64,000 bases of DNA from Sphaerolaimus hirsutus (GCA_964036195.1 OZ038450.1:26228794-26292793), one strand, 5' to 3'. Numbered from the stretch's first letter, positions 1 through 10,515 are shown. Numbers and translations are program-made. The notes: generated by a model from the sequence alone, not told the origin.

Positions 1-267
1 CTTTCGCAACTCTGCCATATTGGCCGTGGACAAATTGGCCGCGCCATACTGTCCGCGGGAGAAATTGGCCGCAGACATCCTGTCCGCAGACATATTGGCC
101 GTTTTCGTTTTTCCGGCCCCTTTTTCCGTTTTCCGGCCACTGAAAATTTTTTTCCGTTTCTGTTTCCGTTTTCCGCCAAGTGCATATTTTTTCCGTTTTC
201 CAGCCGCTGAATTATTTTTTCTCCATTTCCGTTTCTGTTTTCCAAAAAAAATTGTTTTGACACCCTA
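1..267 (-). mobile_element. hAT-like GGAAAACGG element, end fragment
   Basis: This is a fragment cut by the window edge. It is built of repeats of TTTTCCGTTTCCG, with the sub-motifs CGCCAAGTGCA and CGGCCACTG, and ends at 257-267 in TTGACACCCTA. The intact copy at 46820-47481 has the same end and the same repeats in the opposite orientation, and that copy has an 8-bp duplication. The outer part (1-100) instead repeats CATATTGGCCG/CTGTCCGCG, which I do not see in the other copies. Confidence 0.75.
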
Positions 268-510
268 ATCTAGACCGAACCAGGATGACCGCGAAAATAT
301 AAGCATAAGTTATAAGTTATAATGTTATAAGTATGCGGGTATATTTTTTAGCAGAACGCGCACTAATATCAATTTGCGCGTCATTGTTTACCGTATTTTT
401 TACGTATATTTACCGTTTACGTATATATACTATAGATCGTCAAATAGTTTCGATTTTTCATTGTCATCACACGCTTTATCTTGAAGGACTGCCTAAACAT
501 GGTGGTTCTA
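268..510. other. unassigned AT-rich spacer
   Basis: I recognise no gene or element here. There is a short direct-repeat run of TATAAGT/TTATAA at 299-330. A 72-codon open frame from 333 has no recognisable motif. Confidence 0.4.
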
Positions 511-1025
511 TAGCCGGAATTAGAGCTCAGCGTCGATTCGACGTGAAATGACAACGTAAAATGACGTCGTGAAATTAATTACACAAGTGTGGATCATGCT
601 ACGGGTCTACGATTTTCTAAGGATAATATATGAATCAATACCTTAATCATGTCTAATACTGAGTGTTATCAGGCACAACTAGAGCGAATTGAAAAATTCA
701 ACTTTTATCATTTCACGTCATCATTTTACGTCAGGGAACTAACTTTACATTTCAGGTCAACGATTGCAAGCAACCATTGACGTGAAATGTAAAGTTAGTT
801 CCCTGACGTAAAATGATGACGTGAAATGATAAAAATTGAATTTTTCAATTCGCTCTAGTTGTGGCTGATAACACTCAGTATTAGACACGATTAAGGTATT
901 GATTCATATATTATCCTTAGAAAATTGTAGACCCGTAGCATGATCCACACTTGTGTAATTAATTTCACGACGTCATTTTACATTGTCATTTCACATCGAA
1001 TCGACGCTGAGCTCTAATTCCGGCT
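511..1025. mobile_element. foldback element, 250-bp arms
   Basis: The stretch is a near-perfect inverted repeat. The left arm starts at 511 (TAGCCGGAATTAGAGCTC) and the right arm ends at 1025 with the complement, with about 16 nt of loop at 761-776. Arms differ by a few substitutions and short indels, for example CAGGCACAAC against GTTGTGGCTG. The arms contain repeats of GACGTGAAATGA and ACGTAAAATGA. No coding frame is present. The bases flanking the arms do not give a certain duplication; TA is possible. Confidence 0.8.
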
Positions 1026-1119
1026 TTAGTGAGGAGAGAAAGTAGTTGATCGAATATACACAAACACTTAGGTACTTTTTACGGTTTTTCATAAAACACG
1101 TGCAAAAGATGCTCATATA

Positions 1120-2590
1120 CAGGGTTGGCAAAATCTGAGAAAATAATAAAAATAAAATAAAAATAAAATGGTAAATTCAAGAATAAAAAAAATTAAAAAA
1201 ATGGAAAATTTCAAAATAAACTTAAAAATTGTATAAAACTCAAATTTTTGTACTATTTTTGTAAAATTGTATAAAAATTCGTATTTTTGTAAAAATTGTA
1301 TAAAAATTCACATTTTTTGTAAAATTATATCTTGTTTCTTGGGGATCTACCTAGCACCAAGCCCTGTAAAGTGTCAAATGTCATGACAAATGTTAAGTGA
1401 AGTGTCAATTGTCATGACAAATATAGATTAAAGTGTCAGTTGTTGAGCAAATTGTATCCAAGTCTTATGTTTTATATCCAAATGTGGTTGTTGTTTTTCT
1501 ATCCAAATCTTTTGTGAACATTTGGATACAAAAACATAAGATTTTGATACCAAAACAAAAGATTTGTATACACAATTTACACTTTGCATGATATTTGTCA
1601 TGACAATTGACACTTTAATTGACATTTGACATGTCAATTGACTGTTTACTTTACATTTGTCATGACAATTGACACATTGCTTGACCTTAGATACATGAAT
1701 AGACTCTACTTTATATTTGTCATGACAATAAACACTTTGCATGCTATTTTACAAATGCACCCAACACACTCCAGTAGACTTCTACTAAAGATGCAAACCA
1801 TTGTTATCAATAATTGTAACATTACACTTGCAGCTAGCTAACAATATCTACTGCATGCAACTTTTGCAAAGTAATGGAAAAATTTGTCACACGTTTTTCA
1901 GGTTTAGGTCTAATTATAACATTTTACAGGCCTTGCATGCAAGATTATGATTTCTTTGTAAAATTAATGTACCGTATTTCCTCGAAATACCCCCGGGGGG
2001 TTTATTGTTTCAGAGTGAGAATTTTGAGGGGGGGTTAAACGAGGGGGGGGGTATTTCGAGGGGGGGGTTTATTATTTCGCCAGAAATTTTTTGAAATCCC
2101 AGTACTAAAATGTCGTCTGAAACGTACGCAGACGTCGAAAAATGCAACAAAAATCGCCATTTGTAAGACTCTAAAGACATTTATAAGTGTGTAGACGTAC
2201 AAACACTGTTCTCACATAACAGAGTCATCGTTTTTAACGTGTGTTCTGCATTGCCCGGATGACAAACCGCAGCCTTTGTCATTTACGTTCTCTATACACT
2301 AAATTTGGGGGGGGGGGGGGGTATTTCGAGGGGGGGGTTTATAAGTTCATAGTGTCCATTTTGAGGGGGGGTATTTCGAGGGGGGGGGGTATTTCGAGGG
2401 GGGGGGGTATTTCGAGGAAATACGGTAAAATTTTTGTACAATTTTTGTAAAATGGTGTTATTTTATTTTATTAATGACTTTTTGGAATAAAATAAAATAA
2501 AATGAAACAAGAATAAAATTAAAATAAAATACATTTTTTAACAATTTTTATACAATTTGTGTACAAATAATTCTTATAAAACCAACCCTG
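1120..2590 (+). mobile_element. hAT-like CAGGGTTGG element, long form
   Basis: It begins CAGGGTTGGCAAAATCTGAG and ends ATAAAACCAACCCTG, the same termini as the copies at 6095, 35990, 45771, 51023 and 56941. The ends are AT-rich runs of AATAAAAT. The interior has many short words of the type TTTGTCATGACAATTGACAC and a block about ATCCAAATCTTATG. The flanking octamers (CTCATATA and TTCATAGG) match only partly, so the duplication has decayed. A TA-flanked MITE sits inside at 1970-2427. Confidence 0.8.
1970..2427 (+). mobile_element. TA-flanked MITE, family A (CCGTATTTCC)
   Basis: The termini are CCGTATTTCCTCGAAATACC and its complement, with TA at each junction. Inside each end are runs of 7-10 G separated by TATTTCGA. 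The middle has the family signature GCAGACGTCGAAAAATGC and GATGACAAACCGCAGCC, shared with the copies at 9870, 58527 and, in part, 31420. It is inserted in the hAT-like element at 1120-2590. TA targets suggest Tc1/mariner-type mobilisation, but no transposase is present. Confidence 0.8.
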
Positions 2591-2994
2591 TTCATAGGGT
2601 TGGTTTTATAAAAATTATTTGTATACAAATTGTTTAAAAGATAGGTTGGCTTTTATGGTGATCATATCACACCATAAAATTTTTAGACATGGCTTTTTAC
2701 ATTCACCAGAAACATTTCTGACACGAAAATTCACTTCAGCTATAAGGTTGCAAAAAAATGGAACCAGTGCATCATGTAGTGCACAATACTATCGCATTAC
2801 TGCCGCAATAGAAGCAAAAAATCTGCACTAGAAACCTTCTAATCCGCAGGAAATTGTGACAATCTCAGAGAGAAAAGTCAGACAAGGAACTAAACTGGGA
2901 ACTTATTCAAGGCTATGCACGTCTAAAAATGCTAACTGTAACGCAGTAATGAGTGATTTCCACGATTATGATAACATTTAGCTGATCACCCTTA
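2591..2994. other. CAGGGTTGG fragment plus possible 3' UTR
   Basis: Positions 2596-2640 are an inverted 5' stub of the CAGGGTTGG family (AGGGTTGGTTTTATAAAAAT) lying tail to tail with the preceding copy. The rest is unique-looking sequence just downstream of the stop codon of the minus-strand kelch exon, so it may be that gene's 3' untranslated region. I see no clear minus-strand poly(A) signal in it. Confidence 0.35.
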
Positions 2995-3140
2995 TCAAGG
3001 CTTCAATGCACGCACAAATGAATTCTTGTAGTATCCCTCCATATCCACTGAAATTTCCACTGCTTTCCAAACATCATTGATCGGGTCATAGATGTGCGAC
3101 GTGTTCAGTTGAGCTGCCCCACCAACAGTGTGCAGCTGCC
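2995..3140 (-). CDS. kelch-repeat protein, terminal exon
   Basis: Read on the minus strand, the exon follows an acceptor (GGATTTAG at 3141-3148) and runs to a TGA at 2995-2997. It has a kelch blade signature: GG (HTVGGAAQ), then YD (SHIYDP) and W (NDVWKAV), in normal kelch order. It starts in codon position 2, which fits the one base left by the exon at 3664-3755, so the joined frame reads on without a stop. The protein would be a beta-propeller, usually a protein-binding module; no closer name is possible. The intron between the two exons holds a MITE. Confidence 0.6.
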
Positions 3141-3256
3141 CTAAATCCGAAAAAGTCCTGTCATATTTTTGGTAGAATTTTCATAAAATACATACCTGAT
3201 GCACAAAAATATCGTGTATACATATGGTATTATTTGCGGTATAACAGTTTTGTATT

Positions 3257-3658
3257 TACTGTAAATACTCGAATAAGTCCCTGGGGGAGTTATTTTTTCG
3301 TCAGAATATTTTGAGGGGGGGAGTTAATCGAGGGGGGGGGGAGATATTCGAGGGGGGAGTTGTTTTTTCGTCAGAATATTCAGTGCATAAGTACGAACAT
3401 CGCCGCTTTAAGTAAAACATTATTTTGTGTTTACGTTACATACGCTGCACTGCCTTTGCAGTCAATGAACCAGACCATGGCTTTTTTGGTTTGTCTGGCT
3501 TCATCGAAATGTTTTTTAATGTGACACGACTTATTTGCATCGATCATAGGGGGGAGTTATTCGAGGGGGAGTTATTTTTTCCTCATGCTCGCAAGAGGGG
3601 GGAGTTATTCGAGGGGGGAGTTATTCGAGGGGGAGGACTTATTCGAGGATTTACGGTA
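3257..3658 (+). mobile_element. TA-flanked MITE, family C (CCGTAAAT-CTCGAATAAG)
   Basis: The inverted ends are CTGTAAATACTCGAATAAG and CTTATTCGAGGATTTACGG, flanked by TA. The body alternates G runs with AGTTATTCGA. A close relative with better ends lies at 48181-48613. The right junction is only a few bases from the splice donor of the kelch exon at 3664-3755, so almost all of that intron is MITE. Confidence 0.75.
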
Positions 3659-3663
3659 GGTAC

Positions 3664-3755
3664 CTTGAAATCCAACGATGTCAACCTGCCCACGGTAAGT
3701 CACTGCAGCAGGAATAGTTGTTATGCCAGTCCAGGTCATTGCAGTGGCATCATAC
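3664..3755 (-). CDS. kelch-repeat protein, internal exon
   Basis: On the minus strand the exon lies between acceptor ACACGCAG and donor GTACCT. Its open frame has YDATAMTW followed by IPAAVTYRG and VDIVGFQ. That is the YD...W half of a kelch blade followed by the hydrophobic strand leading to the next GG, which the next exon (2995-3140) supplies. One base remains for the downstream exon, and phases agree. It needs two bases from the upstream exon, whereas the candidate at 28786-28934 leaves none, so at least one exon is probably unseen between them, or the gene is decayed. Confidence 0.6.
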
Positions 3756-3778
3756 CTGCGTGTAAACACAAAAGCATA

Positions 3779-4200
3779 TACCGTAAATGCTCCAAAAAAG
3801 GCGGCGGTCGGTTTATTGTTTTCAGCACATTTTTGGGGGTCGCATTATTGGAGAGGTCGCTTTATTGGAGAGGGTTGTATTGTGTTTTTCAAAAACTCAA
3901 CAACTCAACTTTTCATTTAACGCATATGAGCATGGCACCGTAAAGCAATAGGTAATCACATCAAAGCCACGAACTTCTCAAAATACTTAATATTTGGGTT
4001 CAATGATATCAATTAGCGGCGTCCGAAGATTGCGACATCGTTTTTCTTTTTTAAAATTTTTCTTTGGGTGTCGGATTATTGGAGGGGGTCGGATTATTGG
4101 AGACGGTCGCTTTGTACTTACACAACGTGCCAAAGGGGGTCGTACTATTGGAGAGGTCGCTTTATTGGAGGGGTGTCGTCCTAATAGAGCATTTACGGTA
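3779..4200. mobile_element. TA-flanked MITE, family D (CCGTAAATGCTCC)
   Basis: The ends are CCGTAAATGCTCCAAAAAAG and GAGCATTTACGG with TA on both sides. Internal words are GGTCGCTTTATTGGAG repeated in both halves. The MITE starts about 20 bases upstream of the acceptor of the kelch exon, so it lies in the intron. Confidence 0.75.
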
Positions 4201-4691
4201 TCAGTAGTAGTGATGGAAAAGCGCCAGGCAAAATGGCGCCATCCGCCAATGGCGCCAGTGCGCCATTCAGAAAAGTGGTAGTGTTCAACGAGATTACACT
4301 AGTGATGTAAAAAGCGCCAGAGTTTCGGCGCCAAGCGCCATGGCGCTTTTCCCATTGCGGCGCCGAGCGCCAATGGCGCCAAACGATTTTAGCGCCAAGC
4401 GCCAAAAGCGCCATGGCGCTTTTTCAGACCGTAGCGCAAGCGCCAATGGCGCTAGAGGACACTGGCGCCAAGGGCCAATAGCGCCAGCGCCAAAAATTTC
4501 TTGGCTGATTTTTGATTAGCCATGTACAGAAATATCTAAAGTTACATGGCTACGTTGTATTTGGATAGAACTGGATGCTATATACACAAGGCTGTTCATC
4601 TACTTGATGAATGAAGCTGTGTGACAATTTTTGGAAAAAAATTTACACGCAGTGAATGCAGGCCCGTATATCCTCATATAAATCCCAGGGA

Positions 4692-5951
4692 CCAGATTTA
4701 ATTCTCCCTACAGATTTTGTAGTATAGGGCATACGCGCGATAGATTTTCGACCTTCCGCCAGAGCGGCGCACACGCACTGAGACCAAGGCAGATCGTGAA
4801 ATACATGAAAGTTTACCTCGGAGTTGCCGATATTGCAATATGACGCGTTTTTATTAGATTGTGGCCCGGAAATAACGATTTCGTCATTTTTTAGCCGTCG
4901 GCCAACTCGTTTTTCTTTTTATTTTGTCGGGCGGGCTACTCGCACAACTCGCGATTTTGTATGCTTGTGCATGCATTCCTTTATTTCCACTGCCTTCATG
5001 TCTCGGCTGTAGGTAGGGCAGAGAAAACTAAGAAGTGCAAACGGGACTATACAAAATCGCGAGTTATGCGAGTAGCCCGCCCGACAAAATAAAAACAATA
5101 ACGAGTTGGCTGGCCTACGGCCAAAAAATGACGAAATCGTTATTTCCGTGCAAGAATCAAAGTAAAACGCGTCATATTGCAATATCGGCGACTCCGANNN
5201 NNNNNNNNNNNNNNNNNNNNNNNNNNNNNNNNNNNNNNNNNNNNNNNNNNNNNNNNNNNNNNNNNNNNNNNNNNNNNNNNNNNNNNNNNNNNNNNNNNNN
5301 NNNNNNNNNNNNNNNNNNNNNNNNNNNNNNNNNNNNNNNNNNNNNNNNNNNNNNNNNNNNNNNNNNNNNNNNNNNNNNNNNNNNNNNNNNNNNNNNNCCA
5401 AATTTCAGTTCAGCACCGCTAACGTTTATCATTTTATTCACACTTCAATTTTTTTCTATCACTGGACCGGGACTGGACCCCGGCAGAATTTCGATCACTA
5501 TACAAAAATACAGTGATCGAAAAAAATTGAAGTGTGAATAAAATGATAAACATTAACGGTGCTGAGCTGAAATTTGGCATGTGTACTCAGTAAACGAAGG
5601 AGTACCCACATGCCAAAATTCAGACAAATCAAAAAAAACTATACACCGCCAAAAAAAATTTGCATCAGCGCATGTCGCCGTCTCGCAAAAATTTTGTGCA
5701 TGCTAATTTGGTGATAATTCACCTAATTAACATGCAAACAACCCATACACGCCAATTATTCATTTTTGAAAAAAAAAAATTTTTTGCCGGGACCTGTGTA
5801 AATAGCCCAATATGGGCGACTCCGAGGTAAACTTTCATGTATTTCACGAACTGCCTTGCTCTCAGTGCGGGTGCGCCGATCTGGCGGAAGGTCGAAAATC
5901 TATTGCGCGTATGCCCTATACAACAAAATCTGTAGGGAGAATTAAATCTGG
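4692..5951. mobile_element. large palindromic element with assembly gap
   Basis: The outer inverted ends are CCAGATTTAATTCTCCCTAC at 4692 and its complement ending at 5951, continuing inward through a TCGACCTTCCGCCAGA block and GACTCCGAGGTAAACTTTC. Two smaller palindromes lie inside: 4823-5197 (ATATTGCAATATGACGCGTT arms, with CGAGTAGCCCGCCCGACAAAAT inner arms) and 5400-5575 (TCAGTTCAGCACCG arms). Flanking sequence CCAGGG on both sides may be a duplication. Confidence 0.65.
5198..5397. other. assembly gap (200 N)
   Basis: There are exactly 200 N, which looks like a placeholder of fixed length. It falls inside a palindrome, where assemblers often fail. The true length is unknown. Confidence 0.99.
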
Positions 5952-6045
5952 CGCCAGGGGGGTTATTATTTTGTTCAAAGTTTTGGAGGGGTATTCTAGT
6001 GGGGTTGTTTTTTCCTCGGAACATGCACTTTGTTGGTCATTGTAT
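5952..6045 (+). repeat. MITE remnant with G runs
   Basis: CAGGGGGGTTATTATTTTG and GGAGGGGTATTCTAGTGGGG resemble the interior of the TA-flanked MITEs. The left half may be at 4671-4691 (TATCCTCATATAAATCCCAG), which would mean the palindrome inserted into this MITE. Confidence 0.45.
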
Positions 6046-6094
6046 GAATGCATTCCATAAACTCATGTAATCCAAGTATTTGTTAGTTCAAGAA

Positions 6095-6403
6095 CAGGGT
6101 TGGCAAAATCTCAGAAAAAAAAATAAAAATAAAATAGAAAATTAAAGAATAAAATAAAAATAAAATGTAAAATTGAAGAATAAAATAAAAATAAAATACA
6201 ATTTTAGTAAAAAGAATTTTACTTAAATCAATCCTGGTTACAAACTAAAATAAAAAATAAAAATAATACAAAAATAAAATGAAAAATTGAAGAATAAAAT
6301 AAAAATAAAATAGAAAATTGAAGAATAAAATAAAAATAAAATACAATTTTTATAAAAATAAAATACAATTTTAGTAAAAAGAATTTTACTAAAACCAACC
6401 CTG
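6095..6403 (+). mobile_element. hAT-like CAGGGTTGG element, short form
   Basis: It is a 309-bp copy with ends CAGGGTTGGCAAAATCTCAG and CCAACCCTG and a perfect 8-bp duplication TTCAAGAA (6087-6094 and 6404-6411). The inside is AATAAAAT repeats with CAATTTTAGTAAAAAGAATT twice. It lacks the middle block that the 1-kb copies have. Confidence 0.9.
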
Positions 6404-6507
6404 TTCAAGAACAACAAAAACAAGGTATCCATTCAATCATTTGCCGTCATTGGCATCCAAATCATTCAAATACACATTGTGGGTATAAGTACATATCAAA
6501 TACCCAG

Positions 6508-6620
6508 TTAGGGGGAGTTATTCAAGGGGGGGGGGGGTATATTTTTTCCTCACATGTCCAACAGGGGGAGTTATTCAGGGCGTGTTATTCAAGGGGATCA
6601 TATGAAAGAATATACGGTAA
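6508..6620 (+). repeat. family C MITE remnant
   Basis: AGGGGGAGTTATTCAAGG repeats with G runs end at ATATACGGTA. The left terminus is missing. Confidence 0.5.
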
Positions 6621-7368
6621 ATAAAAAGTAATGTGATGAAGCACGGTTTCTACTCAGATCTGATAAGCATCCTAATGAATGTCAGAAAAATAAATGTGAT
6701 AAATATGATAGATAGATTGTAAAGTGTACATTCAGTGTGCTATATACAGGTAGTTTCAGTAGGTGACGCTTTTCAAGCAAGTGAAATTGTGCTATTTATA
6801 TATCTATCAATGAAATTTGGATGTGTGAACCATAACTGTTATGTGATGGAAAAATTGGATGATCAATAAAATAATATTTTTATGGCATATTTAATGCCAC
6901 CTATAGAAAACGTACGCAGACGGTATGGCGCTTTTTTGGCGCTTTTTAAAGTGTGAGCACCAAGCGCCAATGGCGCCACAGGATTATAGCGCCAAGCGCC
7001 AAAAGCGCCATGGCGCTTTTGGAGGTCTCGGCGCCAAGCGCCAATGGCACCACAGCAAAAAAGCGCCAAGCGCCAAAAGCGCCATGGCGCTTTTTGGTTT
7101 GGCGCTAGCGCCAGGCGCCAGCGCCATGGCGCTTTTACATCACTAGATTACACACACCAAAAATCAATTTTCATCACGGTACCCAGGCGCCATTTCTGGC
7201 TTCATCAAAAACAATGGCGCCGGGGGGGAGCCAATTGGCGCCTGAGAAAAATGGCGCCAAGCACCAATGACGCCATGGCGAAATACAAAATAATGGCGCC
7301 AGGCGCCAGATGACTCACCAGAAAATGACGCCATGGCGCTTGCGCCCTTTGGCGCCATTCCATCACTA

Positions 7369-8055
7369 ATAAGTAACGATGGCAAACAGAATCGAAAATT
7401 CAAAAACGTTTTCGAATTTTCAAATTTTTTCAGACTTTTCGAATTTTTGATCATGCTTGGCAAAAATACTTAAAAATCGATTTTTTTCAAAAAAAATTGA
7501 AAAGTCTTTTCGGATTTTTTAAAGGGAAATAAAGGCGACAATGTGCTTTCTTATGCCCAACGTTTGAGGCATAAAAACGTCAAAAAGGCGTCTGTGGGCA
7601 CAGAGGGCATCCGCAAAAGGGGATGCTGTATAACATTCGACCAACGAAAAATGGAGCAACATGCATAAAAAAATGAGTGATTCGACTCGACCGGAAAATT
7701 TTTGGGGTTGCAACTCGAACTCGAGTTTGAAAAAATGGAGTTTCGAGCCCCAGGTAGTTCGAGGGGGGTAAATTCAAGGGGGGAAAATTCGAGGTAATAT
7801 GGTATACTAGTTTGTGTAGCGAATAAACCCCCTCGAATAAGCCCCACTCGAACTACCCTCCCCCTCAAAACTTCTACTCTGAAAAAAATAAACCCCCTGG
7901 AGGTATTTCATGGAAAAACACTATGTAGACCAATGACGATTTGAAACGATGCGTAATTGCATAATTTACACACTCTAAAACTTGTCTGTAGACGCTGACT
8001 GCATAAATTTTATTATTGAAGGTTGTTGCCTTAAAAGAAGATGCCACTGATAGAT
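7369..8055. other. mosaic of repeat fragments, no gene seen
   Basis: Positions 7377-7460 resemble the start of the CGATGGCAAA / CGAATTT family seen at 53838. Positions 7690-7755 resemble one end of the CGAG family (ACTCGAGTTTGAAAAA, TTTCGAGCCCC). Positions 7760-7915 are back-to-back MITE fragments with G and C runs. The 7510-7690 stretch has an open minus-strand frame without a recognisable motif. Confidence 0.45.
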
Positions 8056-8094
8056 CTGGGGCCAGTTCCACAAAATGATAAGTGAGAAGTGAAA

Positions 8095-8607
8095 CAGAGT
8101 TCTTAAAAGTACTGAACTTTTTTCAAAGTATACATAAACGTAAAGTATTTATTTTTTACTCACCCCCTGAGTACAGAAAATGTAAAGTAATTTTTTTACT
8201 TTTACTCATGAGTAAACATGAGTAAAATACTTTTTCCCCCAGAAAACGTAAACATGAGTATTTTTTTCAGGAATTTTGCCCCAATTTTCACTAGAAATCA
8301 CTAATTTTCGATCCTTTTTGTCCATTTTAACCTTCAAATTCACTAGTTCATGTGTTATCTGCCTATTTTCAGTTATTTTTGGAATTTTTTCCCATATTTT
8401 TAACATTTTTCTCAAGTTTTTCCCATCAAGCCTTGAAAAAGCCTATAAAGAGCCTATCTGAAATACATTTTCTGTACTCGAGTACTTTCAAAAAGTATAG
8501 GTAAAAGTGTGTGCAGGTACTTTTTTGAAAGTATGCATAAACGTATTTACTCAGTACTTGAGTATACGTACTTTTTGAGTAAACGTAAATACGTTTTAAC
8601 AACTATG
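8095..8607. mobile_element. hAT-like CAGAGTT / GTAAATAC element
   Basis: Ends are CAGAGTTCTTAAAAGTACTG and TTTTAACAACTATG, flanked by a perfect 8-bp duplication AAGTGAAA (8087-8094 and 8608-8615). Subterminal words are AAACGTAAATAC and AGTAAAATAC. Relatives sit at 37238-40340, 43156-43364 and 62481-63566. Confidence 0.85.
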
Positions 8608-8887
8608 AAGTGAAATGGCAAATGCGAAGTAAAAAAAATAAAAATAAAAAGTGATTGAGGAGTTTGATTCCGAAACCCGTTATCTGCACGTTTTTGGGTT
8701 TTTTGAAAATCGCATTTGAAAATTTGACATTGGGCCGCGCGGGCATGCTTCAAGTGACAATGCTTGCCCAAAACTTTTTGAAAAGTTCATGAATTTCTCT
8801 ACATTTTCCATATTTACAACCCTCTGGCCGGGGTATATACCTAGAGTTATGGTGATTTGTTTGACGTCACATCAGCATAAATGCATG

Positions 8888-9220
8888 CAGATAACGAGTT
8901 TCGGGTGCAAAGTCACCTGCAGATAACGAGTTTCGGGTGCAAAGTCACCTGCAGATAACGAGTTTCGGATGCAAATTCATAAAAACCAGTACAGATTTCC
9001 TTAATGAGTTTCGGATGCAAACTCCATTTTTGTATGGTGATTTTGACACCTCCATACTAAATCCTTAACGAGTTTTGGATGCAAACTTTTTTCTCTGCAG
9101 ATAACGAGTTTCGGGTGCAAAAAATGATAGTTTTTTTGTGGATAACGGGTTTCGAGTGCAAACTCGCCTATTTTGGGCTGCAGATAACGGGTTTCGGATG
9201 CAAACTTGCATTTTTTTTAA
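8888..9220 (+). repeat. tandem array of ATAACGAGTTTCGGGTGCAA
   Basis: About eight units carry the core GATAACGAGTTTCGGATGCAA. The first three are about 30 bp apart and nearly identical, with GTCACCTGCA joiners; later units are more widely and unevenly spaced. The same core in reverse lies at 8665-8695 and again near 10366-10390 (AACGGGTTACGGAACCAAACTCC). Confidence 0.75.
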
Positions 9221-9294
9221 AAAACGCTATCTCTGTATCTCGGGAACGGTATGAGATATTGAGAAATTTTTTTTTCTCACACGAAGAAATATAT

Positions 9295-9860
9295 ACAGGG
9301 ATGGGCATTTTCAGTTACCGCTGGAAAAACGCGATAGCTTGAGCTACGGTTGAGCTATCGCAGTGAAATTTTAGCACAATAGAGTAGACTCCATAGGACA
9401 CCGATTCTGAAGTTTGCAACCCAAACGGCCACATTTTGGGTGAGTTGTGGAACACACAGTTTTTAGTGTAATTTTGTGACTTGACCCCCGTTATCTCAGG
9501 ACTGGGGGACTATTCGAGAAAAACAAAGAATTTGGTTGTAGCCCCGACCCCAAACCCCAACATACTCAAAGGGCATCCAAATCGGCCAATGTACGACAGA
9601 ATGGGACAACACCAAAGACCGGTGACCCCCCCCCCTCAAATGCCACCCTCGATTTATCCTATGGGTGACGCCTAGTCACAAAATTACACTAAAAACGGTG
9701 TGTTCCACTACTCACCCAAAATGTGGCCGTTTGGGTTGCAAACTTCAGAATAGGTGTCCTATGGAGTCTACTCTTTTGTGTTAAAATTTCACTGTGATAG
9801 CTCAACCGTAGCTCAAGCTATCGCGTTTTTCCAGCGGTAACTGAAGATGCCCACCCCTGT
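9295..9860. mobile_element. foldback element ACAGGGATGGGC, 8-bp duplication
   Basis: Arms of about 180 bp (9295-9480 and 9675-9860) are inverted copies that include GCTCAAGCTATCGCG and GGCCGTTTGGGTTGCAAAC. The duplication AAATATAT flanks it, though it is low complexity. The centre, 9480-9680, matches the end region of the palindrome family at 37093-47895 (CCCCAACATACT, GGGCATCCAAATCGGCC). Confidence 0.75.
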
Positions 9861-9869
9861 AAATATATA

Positions 9870-10323
9870 TACCGTATTTCCTCGAAATACCCCACCCCCC
9901 TCGAAATACCCCCCCCCCTCGAAATACCCCCCCTCAAAATGGACACTATGAACTTATAAACCCCCCCCTCGAAATACCCCCCCCCAAATTTAGTGTATAG
10001 AGAACCTAAATGACAAAGGCTGCGGTTTGTCATCTGGGTACTGCAAAACACACGTTAAAAACGATGACTCTGTTATGTGAGAACAGTTATTATACATCTA
10101 CACACTTATACAAGTCTTTAGAGTCTTATAAATGGCGATTTTTGTTGCATTTTCGCCGTCTGCATACGTTTCAGACGACAATTTAGTACTTGGTTTTCAA
10201 AAAATTTCTGGCGAAATAATAAACCCCCCCCTCGAAATACCCCCCCCCCCTCGTTTAACCCCCCCTCAAAATTCTCACTCTGAAACAATAAACCCCCCGG
10301 GGGTATTTCGAGGAAATACGGTA
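9870..10323 (-). mobile_element. TA-flanked MITE, family A
   Basis: A reverse-oriented copy of the 1970-2427 MITE, with C runs on this strand, the same core (GGCTGCGGTTTGTCATC) and TA at both ends. It lies next to the foldback that ends at 9860. Confidence 0.85.
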
Positions 10324-10515
10324 TACGTCAGATCCGCACTTAACTCAATTTTTTTCACTTTTGCACTTAACGGGTTACGGAACCAAACTCCTCAATTTCT
10401 CTTCGCTTTTGCCATTTCACTTGCCAATTCACTTGATGTTTTACTTCGCCTTTGCGCTTTTACTTTGCATTTGCCATTTCACCTCTCACTTCTCATTTTG
10501 CGGAATTGGCACCTG

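Larger units (their letters stand above)
4300..7145. mobile_element. hAT-like GGCGCC element, inner long copy
   Basis: It starts TAGTGATGTAAAAAGCGCC at 4300 and ends GGCGCTTTTACATCACTA at 7145. The flanking octamers are both GATTACAC (4292-4299 and 7146-7153), a perfect duplication inside the outer copy. About 200 bp at each end is GGCGCC repeat; the centre holds non-repeat sequence with no recognisable protein and several further insertions (4692-5951, 6095-6403, 6508-6620). Confidence 0.85.
4208..7368. mobile_element. hAT-like GGCGCC element, outer copy
   Basis: It starts TAGTGATGGAAAAGCGCC and ends GGCGCCATTCCATCACTA. The flanking octamers are ATCAGTAG and ATAAGTAA, six of eight matching. 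Without the inner element the copy is about 300 bp (4208-4299 plus 7154-7368), the size of the clean copy at 30099-30396. The body is made of GGCGCCAAGCGCCA-type words. It carries the second copy at 4300-7145. Confidence 0.75.
8056..10515. mobile_element. composite element with GCCARTTCCRCAAAATGA ends
   Basis: The left end (about 8060, GCCAGTTCCACAAAATGA) and the right end (about 10510) are inverted repeats that continue inward through AAGTGAGAAGTGAAA-type sequence. Inside lie a hAT-like insertion (8095-8607), a tandem array (8888-9220), a foldback (9295-9860) and a MITE (9870-10323). No target duplication was found, so the outer limits are approximate. Confidence 0.5.

Noticed and set aside
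2241..2450. Open frames rich in Gly and Arg across G runs
   Set aside because: They are translations of MITE G-run repeats and recur in every copy; there is no protein signal.
4919..5541. Long open frames across the N gap
   Set aside because: They are open only because N codons do not stop; most of the length is unknown sequence.
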